Shown: positions 11,356 to 21,859 of the stretch, in pieces | How the letters are laid out: each line of letters opens with the position of its first letter | Numbering within the stretch: position 1 is the stretch's first letter | Position numbers and translations under genes: made by a program | Notes under the pieces: model-generated | The model's database searches: none | What the model was told of the DNA's origin: nothing | Seen by the model: only the letters and a program-made list of their open reading frames with translations | Source of the DNA: Plasmopara viticola | Lineage: Eukaryota > Oomycota > Peronosporomycetes > Peronosporales > Peronosporaceae | Length of the DNA stretch: 64,000 nt | Reading direction: 5' to 3' | NCBI GenBank assembly: GCA_001695595.3 | Contig: MBPM02000100.1 | Coordinates: forward strand, 62,001-126,000

Positions 11356-13627
11356 CAATGGGTCCCGTTTTGAAAAGGATAGAGTCGTAGCATTATTGCG
11401 ATAGCGAATTTAGCCACTCATCAGGAGTTTAAGGTAAACAAATTCATATGATGGAATCGCTTGAAACTATTGCACACTTCGCATGACGTAATCTTAGGCG
11501 TGCAAAAAATTACGAATTTTGTGATAAGCATCTGCTCGCTTTTCTCAACCTAGGGATAAAAGCATGCAATAGGATGGAGCTAAAAGATTTGGGTAACTTG
11601 ATTTCCAAGCAAATTTATAAATTTATCTACCTCTAATTCTTAATATGTGACTTAAACCACTACCGCGACTATGTCTAGGACTTTTTCCATCTTTAAACGT
11701 CTTTTAAATTACCTCATTGTGCATACCCGTATATTTACCGATACAGTCTTTGAAGCCACCATATTTTAAACTTCATTTTATACAAATAGCCGATTTTTTA
11801 TATGCTCGGCGTTTTGTTCCATCCTGCACGATCCTCTGTGCAAGTTGCTGCGTAACCTCGAGACGGAGCCAGCAGTGCAGATGGCAGACTAAAGTTGGTA
11901 CGAGGCTCGACCGCCACGATGCGCTCCTTTTAGAAAAAGCCCATGATACCATTTTATTTCTCCAGAAGGTCAAATAGGCGAAAGTGATATTGGCAGAGTG
12001 CCTTTGTACAAACTTCTAGATTCTTAAAATACATAGCGCTACACAAAAACACTATCTAGGAAAAAGAGTGACATCAAGATTCACTACCTACGCCACGGCC
12101 ATCACGTCTTTTGCTGCGGCAGCGCACACAAGACGCACGTGGGCTCTGCTCTCCCAAACTCTTCCCGTCAATCCAGACCGTCTTTTTGGTTTAAAGGGTC
12201 GATATGTGCAATAGAACGCGATCGCAAAAGCGATTTAATAATAAATCAGAAGTTAACTTCTTTCATCTATGATTGCTTACATGCGGCTGAGTTTATTATC
12301 GCAATTACAATAAACATTATCCCCAGTGGACACATCTTTTGAAAACATCTCATCATACACCGCCAGTATAAATAACGTGTCGTGGACCAGGGACAACCAT
12401 GTTAATGGCTTTTTTTCTGCAAAAATGCTATTTTTAAATGATTTTTCTGGCTTTTCTCTTCCACATAAACTCGGGTAACATCCAATAGTGGAGAGCTGAG
12501 AGTCATTCATCACCGATTTGAATTTGATTCGAAGGTTAAATAGTTTCAGTCGGTCATAATTATGGTCAAACAGGCAAGAATTAACTTGCCATTCGGTCGG
12601 GCACCAAGCGATAGCCGAGGCAACCTCCGAGAAGATTGCTTAGTCGACAAAAAGGTGTTTTCCACCAAAGCCAACTTGTGCACCCATGGGTGCGACTACA
12701 CCAAAGGCTGCACGTGTGACTATGGTAGCGATCAAAGTAGCTTTCTCACCAAATCTTCGTACAGCAAGATAGGCTTAGGAGGTACCTCCAGCTTCGTCAC
12801 GACGGCGAACGGTTGTGCACCATTTGCCTTTCCCGGTGGCTTACAAATAGCCCCACCTCCAGGCAATGAAGGCGATAAGAAGTGCTACGAGCTCTTCGTC
12901 ATTCTAGCCTATTTTTGCCCCAATGCTGTAGCAATAGCTTTATCGCTCGAGGGCTTGTCTCGAACTGGGTAAGATTTGTAAGCAGACTTGACAATCATGC
13001 TTAACGCCCCACAAAGCATTTCACGCATTTTTGGGCAAACCTTGACCTGCAATGCCTCCCAAGATTATCGCCAACACCGATGGTATAAGGAAGAGACTAG
13101 AGATAGTGTCAACAAATCACAGTAAAGTCTAGTTAGCTTGGCTTGACCTCGACAATCACTCGCAAAAGTACGTTGCTGGCTATCCGAGTCTAATAAAGCC
13201 TATTTCTGATCTATAGATAAAGAAACTGAGTGGCTCTCGAGCAGGATGCTAATAATATAATCAAGGAAGGCCTAAGACGACACTTCTTTTGACGGTGCCG
13301 GACAAGTGGCTCCGTTTATTGCGATGCTTTTGACTGAGAACTGCAGACCTGAACTAACTATCACGCACTGAGAAAGCTTTGAGAAGCTCTGACCTCTTTA
13401 TGGTATATGCAAACCATGCATTTTTGACACGCCGATAAATACACCCTTGTATTTAAGAAAGGCTGTCATTCTTAACTATTTACACTTTTTGATTTAATGT
13501 GCTCTCCAACGCGTGTTCTCGAAATACGAACTATGCGTTTCCTCAAACTTATAGCGCTGGAAGATTAATTGACGAACAGTTTCATCCGACAGACAAAGCG
13601 GGCGCCAATCCGGAGCTCTTAGTGTGA
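11356..13627. other. Spacer without a recognised gene
   Basis: No recognisable protein, RNA or transposon end. A 136-codon ATG frame at 12562-12972 is moderately cysteine-rich in its middle (several Cys between residues 40 and 53) but has no signal peptide and no family resemblance, so it was not called. Confidence 0.4.
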
Positions 13628-13991
13628 CCATTTGTTGCAGATGATGATGCCAAAGTCGAGTGTTTGACCCCTAGACAGCGATTGCAATTAAATGAATATG
13701 AGTGGACAAAAGAAACCGTAGTTTTTGGTTTGCACAATATACTTGTGGCCCCATATTTAACAGAAGGTGGTCAAGTATGTGATTATCTTATATACGTACC
13801 AAAGGGTGAATTCCTTATTGACAATTCGGCTTCTTTGCTGATCTTTGCAGTACTGGTGGGCTGCTGAAAGTTTATAAGTCTCTACTTTGTCTTTCTATTG
13901 CCAGGAAGTAGAGCATATTGTTGTTAGTATCGCCAGAGCAATATTGCAAGGAGCAAATCCGGTTATAAATGCGGTAATAAATTCATCTATG
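13628..13991 (+). pseudogene. Possible gene fragment with a short intron, family unknown
   Basis: A protein-like frame runs from about 13628 (after a stop) to 13774 and includes PRQRLQLNEYEWTKETVVFG. It ends at a good splice donor, GTATGTG at 13775. Two acceptors follow, TTTGCAG at 13850 and TTGCCAG at 13904. Using the second removes 130 bp and continues in frame with EVEHIVVSIARAILQGANP until a stop near 14012; using the first removes 76 bp but soon meets a stop. No start codon or upstream exon is visible, so this may be a truncated relic. I do not recognise the family. Confidence 0.3.
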
Positions 13992-14019
13992 GACTTCCGG
14001 ACACATTGTTTTTGAAAAG

Positions 14020-17000
14020 AGACCGCTGTTTATTGCTGCGCTCTTTCAAGCGCTGTTGCATTTGCTAGAAGATTGTCTGCTGGTGTCATAGCAGACCATT
14101 TTTGAACAATTAGTTCGACCGGAAAAGTTCATCATGTGCCCGAAGACACTCGGCACAGCATGCGCACTGAAGTGCCATCTTTAAAAGCCGAGAAGCTATC
14201 AATGATTGATCTTGCACTCAGCAATGCGGCTTCGCTATGACGGACCCTAACTCTTCACCATCATCATCAAAGTACCGTAAGCTCAAACCTGCGAGTTCTT
14301 CTGGGACAGTACGAACTTGGGTCGAGCTAAACAGCTTTCCGCCTTTGCAACTATCGGCTACGCTAAACATACAGGACAAGGGAAGCAATTGCGTTTGCGC
14401 GTAACAAAATTAAGATTTGCTAAGAAAAAAACCTCACTTTTTGTATATTGAACGGTGTAAATCGTTACAAAATCATAAGACCCGATTACTTGTGTGAGCT
14501 CATCAAGAAAATAAATGTTATGTAATTGAACCTTTTGAGGTTCTAGTAAGTCATGTGTCGGCGTACATTATCGACTTCTGAAAGCGTCCAACATTTTGTG
14601 TGGGTCGTCTTAAATTTCCCAAGAAAATTAAATCTCGTATGAGGACTGAGTTTCTCCTGGCACCTTTTCCACGGCATTTGTCCTGCACTCGATTTTGCAT
14701 TTGCAGGCAAGGAGGTACGGAAAGCCATGGCTGGTAGTGCCTAGTCTCACCACCACAAGACCGAGAAGTTCAATTCCAAAAGTGTGTGGTCTTTATACGC
14801 AGTGAGCAGGGAAGTGACTATTTGACGCATCTCGGATTTCTTCTTCTATGATGTGAAGCATAGCAAAACTCAGGAGTCGCAAGAACAATTAGCCTCAATG
14901 TCGTATCAAGGGCCTCAATTGTCGTAAGAGGTTGGAGTTACCCCGAAGAGATCACGCCTTGACTGCGAAGACGAATATCAAGATCGATTCAAAGCGCATA
15001 TTTTTGGTCGCACAAGTATTATCGCTACAACTTTATTCCAAGGCGAGATTGCCGCACCTAGATCCTTTAATGTGGAGCGCGTAATAAAGCCGTGTCGCTT
15101 TTTGCATGTGCCAATATCATTCTGCGTGGTTGCGAGGTTCTCTCGCAGTACAGAAAACAGGGACTTTTAGATCTTCTGTCACAAAGACGCGTTTGTCTAG
15201 TAAACAAGAAGCATATCGGCTCTCATGACCTCAGAGCTCACCCGTATCTAGCCCTTAATAGTATCCGATGGACATAAATATCGTCGAAGCATGCCTGGGC
15301 GAAGGTCTAATGGTCAGAATAATTGTGTGACCCAACGATTTAACGTCGTCGGGCGTTCTATAGCGATTATATTACTACGAACAATAAACCGCTAATTTTA
15401 GTAACCGCCGTAAGGAGATTTTCCAACTTTTCTGCTTAAATGTGATAGCACTCGTTTATTAAACAGTGTAGTGTACATAAAAAAGATGACGTAAAACGTT
15501 TCTCCGTAGAATAGGTATTTGAAAAGGGATTATTGCACTGTTCAGCTTAATATAATCATGTATGTTTCGTTCGGCTTAAAACACAAAGAGTGGCGACTAG
15601 TGCAAAATTTTTAGCTCCTCCATCATGCTACTTTTTGCCTCTATAGAGAAGAAGGAATCATTTAGTTATCTTTGCTCTCGTGCCAATTGCCATTGTCTCT
15701 TGACACTTGTGTCTTACTCTTTATCAAGTCGAGGTTGATATGAGTTTCTGTTTATAACATCCAAGTCTTCCTTTCATATTGGGTATACTTAGGCTCTCTT
15801 AATAAGGCATAACGTACGCTCTCATTCAAATATAGACAAAAATGCATCTGTATCTTCGAGAAGGGTTTTTATTCGAAAAAAAAAACATCTTTGAAGTATT
15901 TCCGGACTCTAAATCCTCCCAAAAATGAAATCTCGTAATTTTAAAGCTAAGTAGCTTCGCACCTGTCGTGACATTGACCGGCCGAGCTGTCAATAATCTT
16001 TATGAATAAGTCACTTTGTCAAGCACAGTCTCGCTCGACACCTCTTTAAATTAGGTCGCATCTTTGATAGTTTTATACCCTTAGGATTACAGCGTAATTC
16101 ACCTTTAGAGCCATCTAACCTACTGCGTTGTGCAGACCTGCGCAAGTTGCTTGCGAAGCTTTGCTTCCGGCTTTTGAAGGTGCATTTTTATCTACTTATT
16201 GAACGGTGCTACTCACTGAATCTCGCAGACCTATGCTAATTGCAGCTCGGTGCGCCATATTATCCCTCTGTGAATTCATTTAGCGCGGATTTAAGAAATA
16301 CTTTCGTTAGCGTCTTCGCCAACCGCTTCTTTCAAGCTAACGTGCTAAACGCCGAACAATGTAGAGCCGTTGTCATGTCTGAATTGTGGTGTCAAGGTTA
16401 CTTATGATAGCTCCATTTTTTAATTTAGGCGTGTACCTGCACATATTCTTTTTAAAGAAATCACGAGCACAACAGAAGAGGGATATGACTCATCAAACCC
16501 CTGCAGCGTGAAATTAAGTAGCTGAAGCTTGTAGCCTTGTTCCAACAACCGATTTAGGGCTCATAATTATCTAGCCACGGCATTTACAAATCAAGCGCAC
16601 ACCTGTCTATACTAGGAAAAAGAAATCAGTTTGTGCAGTCAAAGATTTGTTTCACGACCAGGATAATTTCGTCTTTTGGGACGTCTAAATTATTCCATCG
16701 GCTGGTTGAAACAAAATTGATTTGTTCGCGTTGTTCTTTCATAGGTCACTATTAATATGTATTGGCTGACCTCAATTGGTTGCCAACGCGCAAAGTCCCT
16801 CGACGCGCCATAGTCCCCCATAAATCGGATTCATTTTTCATAGCGTCGTACACCTGCGTGTACAGCCAGCAGTAAACCACATCTAGTTTTCCTGACTAAG
16901 GGCGCGGCTGCTGCTAGTGAACCCCTCAAAGAGCATGGATCACTTCGTCGTCCTACTTCACAACACGCATAGGTCACCTGCTCATGCTTGCCAAAGCCAA

Positions 17001-18331
17001 AACAGCGGGTGTTGCTTCATTTTGCTGCGCTTACTTTATGAGACTGGACCCGAGTCAGCGGGCTTAAGGACAACATCACACGGATCCTATAGGTCGAGGA
17101 GCTGCCTATTTCCGACGTTTGGGGGGGGGAGGCGAATCTGTTTTTGACTTTATTCCCAAAGTCGACTCAAATCACCTTCTCCATCGCTGCTACCTTCGCT
17201 TTATTGCGTTGAGTGCGAGGCAGACCCACCCGTATACCGTCTATTCATCATGACTTTCTCGAGAGGGATGCTCCAGCAAATTAGGCCGCAAACACCCAAA
17301 AATTATCAGCATATATATATGACAGTCACGCCTGCTTTGCTCGCAAATTAAACAACGTGAAAGCTAGCGATACTTAACGTTCGCCACAAGAAACGTTGCT
17401 TTCGATTGCATTTTCACTTGTATCTAAGCAACTCAGCTGGAGTGCGAGTAAGTAGCCTTCAGCTCGACCTTTCAGGTAAGAGAGAGCGATTTTTACGCGC
17501 ACGTGATCATCTGCGATCTGACCATCTTTACTTCATGGTCCAGAAAAGAATTAAGTGAAGCTCTAAAGCTCCTAAACTTGGGCCTCGCAGTAGGCGCCAC
17601 CACCGGAGCTAGCGAAGCCTGTGCTACCAGGACCCTAAAGCATAGGCTTTGCTCGTACATCTCGAATGCCGCAACGCATTCCAGCTGCTTAGCAGCAGTT
17701 CGATCTACAAAGGCATCCGTTTTCTTAGGCCGAAAAAAGTTAGCAAGTCTTTCGAGCAGCGCGCAATGGATGCGCTAAGGTGGTTTGTAATCACTTCAAA
17801 ATATCACCAGGTGAAACAATACATTGCACGGAGGAGGCGTGTTGGAAGCTTTACTATCTTTCGATAAACGACCATTTGTTAACCACCGGTCTTAAGAGTT
17901 CAGCGACAAATCAATACACAGTTTATCCTACGTTTATGTCCTACTTACACTTATGCACACCGGCACAATCACCGAAAGGTGAGCTTTTTCCACAAAAGCT
18001 CGGCTTTAAGTTTTGGCCCAGCGGTCAACACAAAAGCTTGACTTTCCGTTGTAAAAATGGCTCAGTTGTTATCCTAGCAAAGGTGGTGTATGTATTGAAG
18101 TGGACGAAGCAAAGTATTAGCTACCAAAAGAAATGCCAGCAGTCGCCACTTCCCCGCCACTTAAGTTACAGCCTTAAAAAACGTAAAACTTCCTTGTCAA
18201 AACATGACTTGAGCAGCGTGTCGCCATTAACGATCTTCGTCGTCGCGACAATTATGTCGTACATGCCTGCGTTTACGATAAAACAAAAGAGAGCCAAATT
18301 AGCAACAAAAAATTGCATTGCACCAACACAA
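14020..18331. other. Spacer without a recognised gene
   Basis: About 4.3 kb of AT-rich sequence. A few 60-90 codon frames occur, mostly non-ATG. A 222-codon frame at 17780-18448 begins with GTG, runs into the antisense of the VPS33 3' end and has no domain, so it is treated as chance. A G8 run lies near 17121. Confidence 0.5.
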
Positions 18332-20128
18332 TTACTTACAGTCAGGCTGACGGGACAAATGACGCAGTGCGGCGATTTCCATAAAGGTTACACCCCCAAG
18401 ATAGTACACGAGAAGTACCTTGCGTTCTTCGCTTCCAAAATTGTCTAGCTTTGGCACAGTAGCAGGAGCTGCGGGGTCGTCACCTGCGTTTTTATTTGTC
18501 GATTGCGAGACTTCACCCGAGGGCCCAGGTAGCTGACGCAGACCTTCCTGAACTGCACTCCAGCCACGAGGCTTGATTGCGCTCTCCACAATACGCACAG
18601 AAAGCGGAGCGTAACCAGCGGCGTGACTTTTGCTGACATAGGCACAATCGCGAGGATTACGCGGATCCACATCCTCGTTAAGCAAGCGAAATGATTTGCG
18701 GGCAAGACCAAAGCCACTGACTTCATTCCACATAGTATCACGCCGACTAAGCAAACCAGCCTTTTCCAGATTGCTTAGTGCCAACATCATTTCGAAGCCG
18801 TACGTTTGTAAAAGTTCGCGACTAAGATGCGCATAATTTTTCGTCTTGATGCCCCCAGCAGCCACAGATTGCAGGCAGAATTGACGTAGCACACCAAGCA
18901 GAGGCTCTTGATCCCCAATACGCTCTTCAAGCTGCTCGAAAATCGTTTCGCCTATAAGGACCATGTTCTCTGCATCCTTGAGATCACAAAATCGCTTTGA
19001 GTCCGTCGTCTTTTTTATAAGCTCGGCCAAATTGATGTGTTGCTGAAGCGACTGGTAGTTTTGCTTTAAACCCGGAATACGCTTTACAAACTCGCGAATT
19101 TCGCTGATGGACGCGTCGCGGTTCTTCCGAAACTCGTCGTAACGCTCGCGAATCTCGCGCGCTTGTTGCTGCAGGTTCATGCCAAGACGCTCAACGTGGT
19201 AATCCCTCACTTCAGCATACAATTTGTCATTTGAATTTAGCGGCACCGAGACTTGAGCAGGACGGTTGGCGTTGTTGTTTGGAGTGGCGCCATCGTCATC
19301 GGCAATCAGCTCGGCGTCAACAGTGATGAAGCCATGTGTAATGCCCAGGATTTCATCCAATAGTCCTTCGTATGTCATGGGGGAGCACATGGGCGTGACA
19401 AGGTCTACATTACGGTCAATGAGCACGACCGTGTCGATTTCAGGGTCTAGCACGGCGATAGGACTGCCAGACACCTCTTGCTCCCGACGGAAGTGCGCCA
19501 TCATCTGGAAAATGACTTTGGCCATTGTCCCTTTATACTTGACATGCGGAATCATACCAAAAACAGTCTGCAACTTGATGAGTGAAGCTGCAATAGTGTG
19601 AAGATTTGTCTTGTCACCGTCCACGTAAAACTCTTTAAAGCACGCGTCCAGCTCGAGTGTAAGCACATCGTCGTCAAACGGAATGAGATCAAGCTTGTAC
19701 TCGCCAACGCTAAGGCTACCAAACACGCCTTCTTTCTTTAGCACTTCGTCGCAGACGAGTGTGCGACGGCTGACGTAATACAAATAAAAGCGCTTTTTGG
19801 AACTGGAGGACTTGTCAGGCCCCAGGTCGCGGACATACTTGGCCACGTAGCGCGCGGACCGAGCCGATGGTCGCACAAGGAATAGCACACACTCACAGCT
19901 CGTCTTGACTGTCTTGCCAAATGCATGAAAATCCTTGACGCCGTGATTTTTTAACACCGCCGTACCGTCCACGAGCACATGGTTGAGCGGGCCGTTGAGA
20001 TCCGGATCCAATACAAAGCAAATGTCCTTGCCAATTGAGTCCAGAATTGAAAAGAGTTCGCGTCGGGAATCTTCACGCAGGACCGCCAGGTTCAGCACCC
20101 CGTTTTCCAGCGTACACGCCTTGGACAT
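18332..20128 (-). CDS. VPS33: VPS33, Sec1/Munc18-family vacuolar sorting protein, 598 aa
   Basis: SM-family subunit of the HOPS/CORVET tethering complexes; it templates SNARE assembly for fusion at late endosomes and the vacuole/lysosome. The start is the ATG at 20128 (MSKACTLENG); the frame extends five codons further up, but only from a TTG. Family landmarks are clear: VVLIDRNVDLVTPMCSPMTY around residues 234-253 followed by EGLLDEILGI, the helical stretch QTYGFEMMLALSNLEKAGLL at 441-460, and the C-terminal strand VLLVYYLGGVTFMEIAALR at 571-589. The 598-residue length equals that of animal VPS33A. A low-complexity insert (ATPNNNANRP, about 281-290) and a Ser/Asn/Pro/Ala-rich loop (about 535-560) are local expansions. 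Intronless. It is divergent from the methyltransferase gene, with only 87 bp between the two ATGs. Confidence 0.95.
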   Translation of the reverse strand: MSKACTLENGVLNLAVLREDSRRELFSILDSIGKDICFVLDPDLNGPLNHVLVDGTAVLKNHGVKDFHAFGKTVKTSCECVLFLVRPSARSARYVAKYVRDLGPDKSSSSKKRFYLYYVSRRTLVCDEVLKKEGVFGSLSVGEYKLDLIPFDDDVLTLELDACFKEFYVDGDKTNLHTIAASLIKLQTVFGMIPHVKYKGTMAKVIFQMMAHFRREQEVSGSPIAVLDPEIDTVVLIDRNVDLVTPMCSPMTYEGLLDEILGITHGFITVDAELIADDDGATPNNNANRPAQVSVPLNSNDKLYAEVRDYHVERLGMNLQQQAREIRERYDEFRKNRDASISEIREFVKRIPGLKQNYQSLQQHINLAELIKKTTDSKRFCDLKDAENMVLIGETIFEQLEERIGDQEPLLGVLRQFCLQSVAAGGIKTKNYAHLSRELLQTYGFEMMLALSNLEKAGLLSRRDTMWNEVSGFGLARKSFRLLNEDVDPRNPRDCAYVSKSHAAGYAPLSVRIVESAIKPRGWSAVQEGLRQLPGPSGEVSQSTNKNAGDDPAAPATVPKLDNFGSEERKVLLVYYLGGVTFMEIAALRHLSRQPDCK

Positions 20129-20215
20129 GGTATCTCTTCGCAAACAAATACAAATTCACATTTTTATTGACTATTTTACGACCAATTTTAGACTTATCTC
20201 AACATTTCATTCATA
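20129..20215. promoter_or_regulatory. 87-bp bidirectional promoter between VPS33 and the methyltransferase
   Basis: The two start codons are 87 bp apart, so both promoters and 5' leaders must lie here. The stretch is AT-rich. It holds a CCAAT pentamer at 20182-20186 (plus strand) and TTCATTCA at about 20206-20213, which resembles the oomycete initiator consensus YTCANTYY but lies only a few bases before the plus-strand ATG. Confidence 0.5.
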
Positions 20216-21777
20216 ATGAATAAACCCATGATATCGACAGGTGCGGCCTTAAGAGCTGCTCGCTTACAAGCTTGGCAACGTACACTCCGGCAAACGCGTG
20301 CTTCTTCTAATGCTATCGATGCCAACGCTGTGTTGACACGCGAGTTCATTTACGCGTCGCTGTATGCTAAAGAAGAAGGGTACTTTACAACACCACATCG
20401 AGAGGTGCTGCATGCACCGACGCAAGGCATCGACTTTGGCAACTTATGGGGCGCAGGAGAGTACCGCAACGTCGTAGCAAAGCTGTACGAGAAGAGCCCT
20501 GAAGCTTGGCTGACACCCGTAGAAATATTTGCGCCATACTACTCACAGGCATTGGCGCGCTATATGCTCAACTCGCCTTTCTTCCGCCAGGACCTCGAAA
20601 TAATCGAAATTGGCGGCGGCTCCGGGTCGAATGCGCTGCACATTCTAAACTATCTGAAAGAGCATGTACCGGAAGTATACCACAAAACCCAGTACACACT
20701 TATTGAGATTAGCCCCGTAATGGCCGAGCGTCAGCGCAAGCGCTTGACTAGCGTGCATCCACAACATTGCACAGTCATTAACCAAGACATCTTGACCTTC
20801 GCAGACACACATGCGCCCATCACTTCTCAGTGCTTCTTCCTGGCGTTTGAGGTGCTAGACAATTTGCCCCACGATAAAATCTTGCTACGAGATGGCAAAT
20901 GGTACGAGACCGTCGTTAAAATGCAAAACGGAGCGGACGGTCTGGTACTGGAGGAGGCCACAAGGCCGATCAAAGACATGCTTATTCGCCAGACCCTTCG
21001 CTACTTTGGCTGTGATCTACCGCTGCGCGTTTCGTACAATAACAACTCTGGTCTAGCACGGCGTGTGCGGCATTTGCTGGGCAAACAAGACCCAGTCCTG
21101 ACTTCGTCTTTCATTCCGACGGGTGCCATGCAACTACTGAATACGCTCCGCACAGCGTTTCCAAAGCACCATCTCATTGCTGCCGACTTCGACTCGCTCC
21201 CAGCTCCAAACCTTGATAAAAATTCTCCAATTAGAGCTATCAACCACCCGCTAAGCACCACAGCGACATCTGCTGGAACGCTCTCCGCCGGAAATGCACC
21301 GCTCGTGGCGTCGAAGGTCACAGGTATGAAGAAAAAATGTATAGTCCCAATACTGACTTTTGTCGAGACTAAGAAGTCATTGATCCTTTCGTGCCTTCAG
21401 GTGTGACTCACGACCACGACACGTACCTGGTGCAAGGCGGAATCGCAGATGTGTTCTTTCCTACTGATTTTAGTAGGTTCAAGAAAGCGTATTGCTCTGC
21501 TCTTCAGCGCCAATCCGATGAGGTACAGGGCTTCATTTAAGTCCATTTCAATGATTGACTCATCTTGCTTGCCAATTGTGTAGGTTTCAATCGTAAAGTC
21601 ATCCGACTTTTTAAAGGAATTTGCTGACGTGGACAAGACCAAGACGATAACTCGGTATATGGTCGCTTACTTGCCGATTGCATGAGGGTCATTTCTAAAC
21701 GAAGCTGCTTCTCTGTGATAACCAGGTACAATCCGCTGCTGGAGGACTACTCCAACACGAGCTTTATTTTGTCTTAG
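20216..21777 (+). CDS. MidA/NDUFAF7-like SAM-dependent methyltransferase, 4 exons, 450 aa
   Basis: Member of the DUF185/Methyltransf_28 family, whose best-known member methylates an arginine of complex I during assembly in mitochondria. Exons are 20216-21323, 21401-21522, 21584-21654 and 21726-21777; the introns (77, 61 and 71 bp) are all GT-AG. Splicing gives 1353 coding bases in frame and ends with YNPLLEDYSNTSFILS, the typical family C-terminus, which supports the model. The first 30 residues are rich in Arg, Ala and Gln without acidic residues, suggesting a mitochondrial presequence. The SAM-binding motif is IIEIGGGSGSNA (about 129-140), followed by TLIEISPVMAERQRKRL and the acidic/aromatic segment FEVLDNLPHDKI (about 211-222). 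Whether the substrate is the complex I subunit is inferred from family only. It is convergent with the zinc-finger gene, 82 bp between their stops. Confidence 0.88.
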
Positions 21778-21859
21778 CACTTCTCATCGCTTTCAAAAAT
21801 AAACTTGTAAATGTTTCGTGGCACGAAAATTGCAACTCTTTTTGCAATAAAAGTGTGCA

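Noticed and set aside
12562..12972. 136-codon ATG frame with several cysteines, considered as a small secreted effector
   Set aside because: No signal peptide, no RXLR-EER or other effector motif, and no family resemblance; a frame of this size can arise by chance in tens of kilobases of spacer.
17780..18448. 222-codon plus-strand frame next to VPS33
   Set aside because: Starts with GTG, overlaps the VPS33 3' end in antisense, and shows no domain or coding-like composition.
21401..21731. Minus-strand frames of 64-81 codons over the methyltransferase 3' end
   Set aside because: They are antisense of exons 2-4, which splice into a proper family C-terminus on the plus strand.
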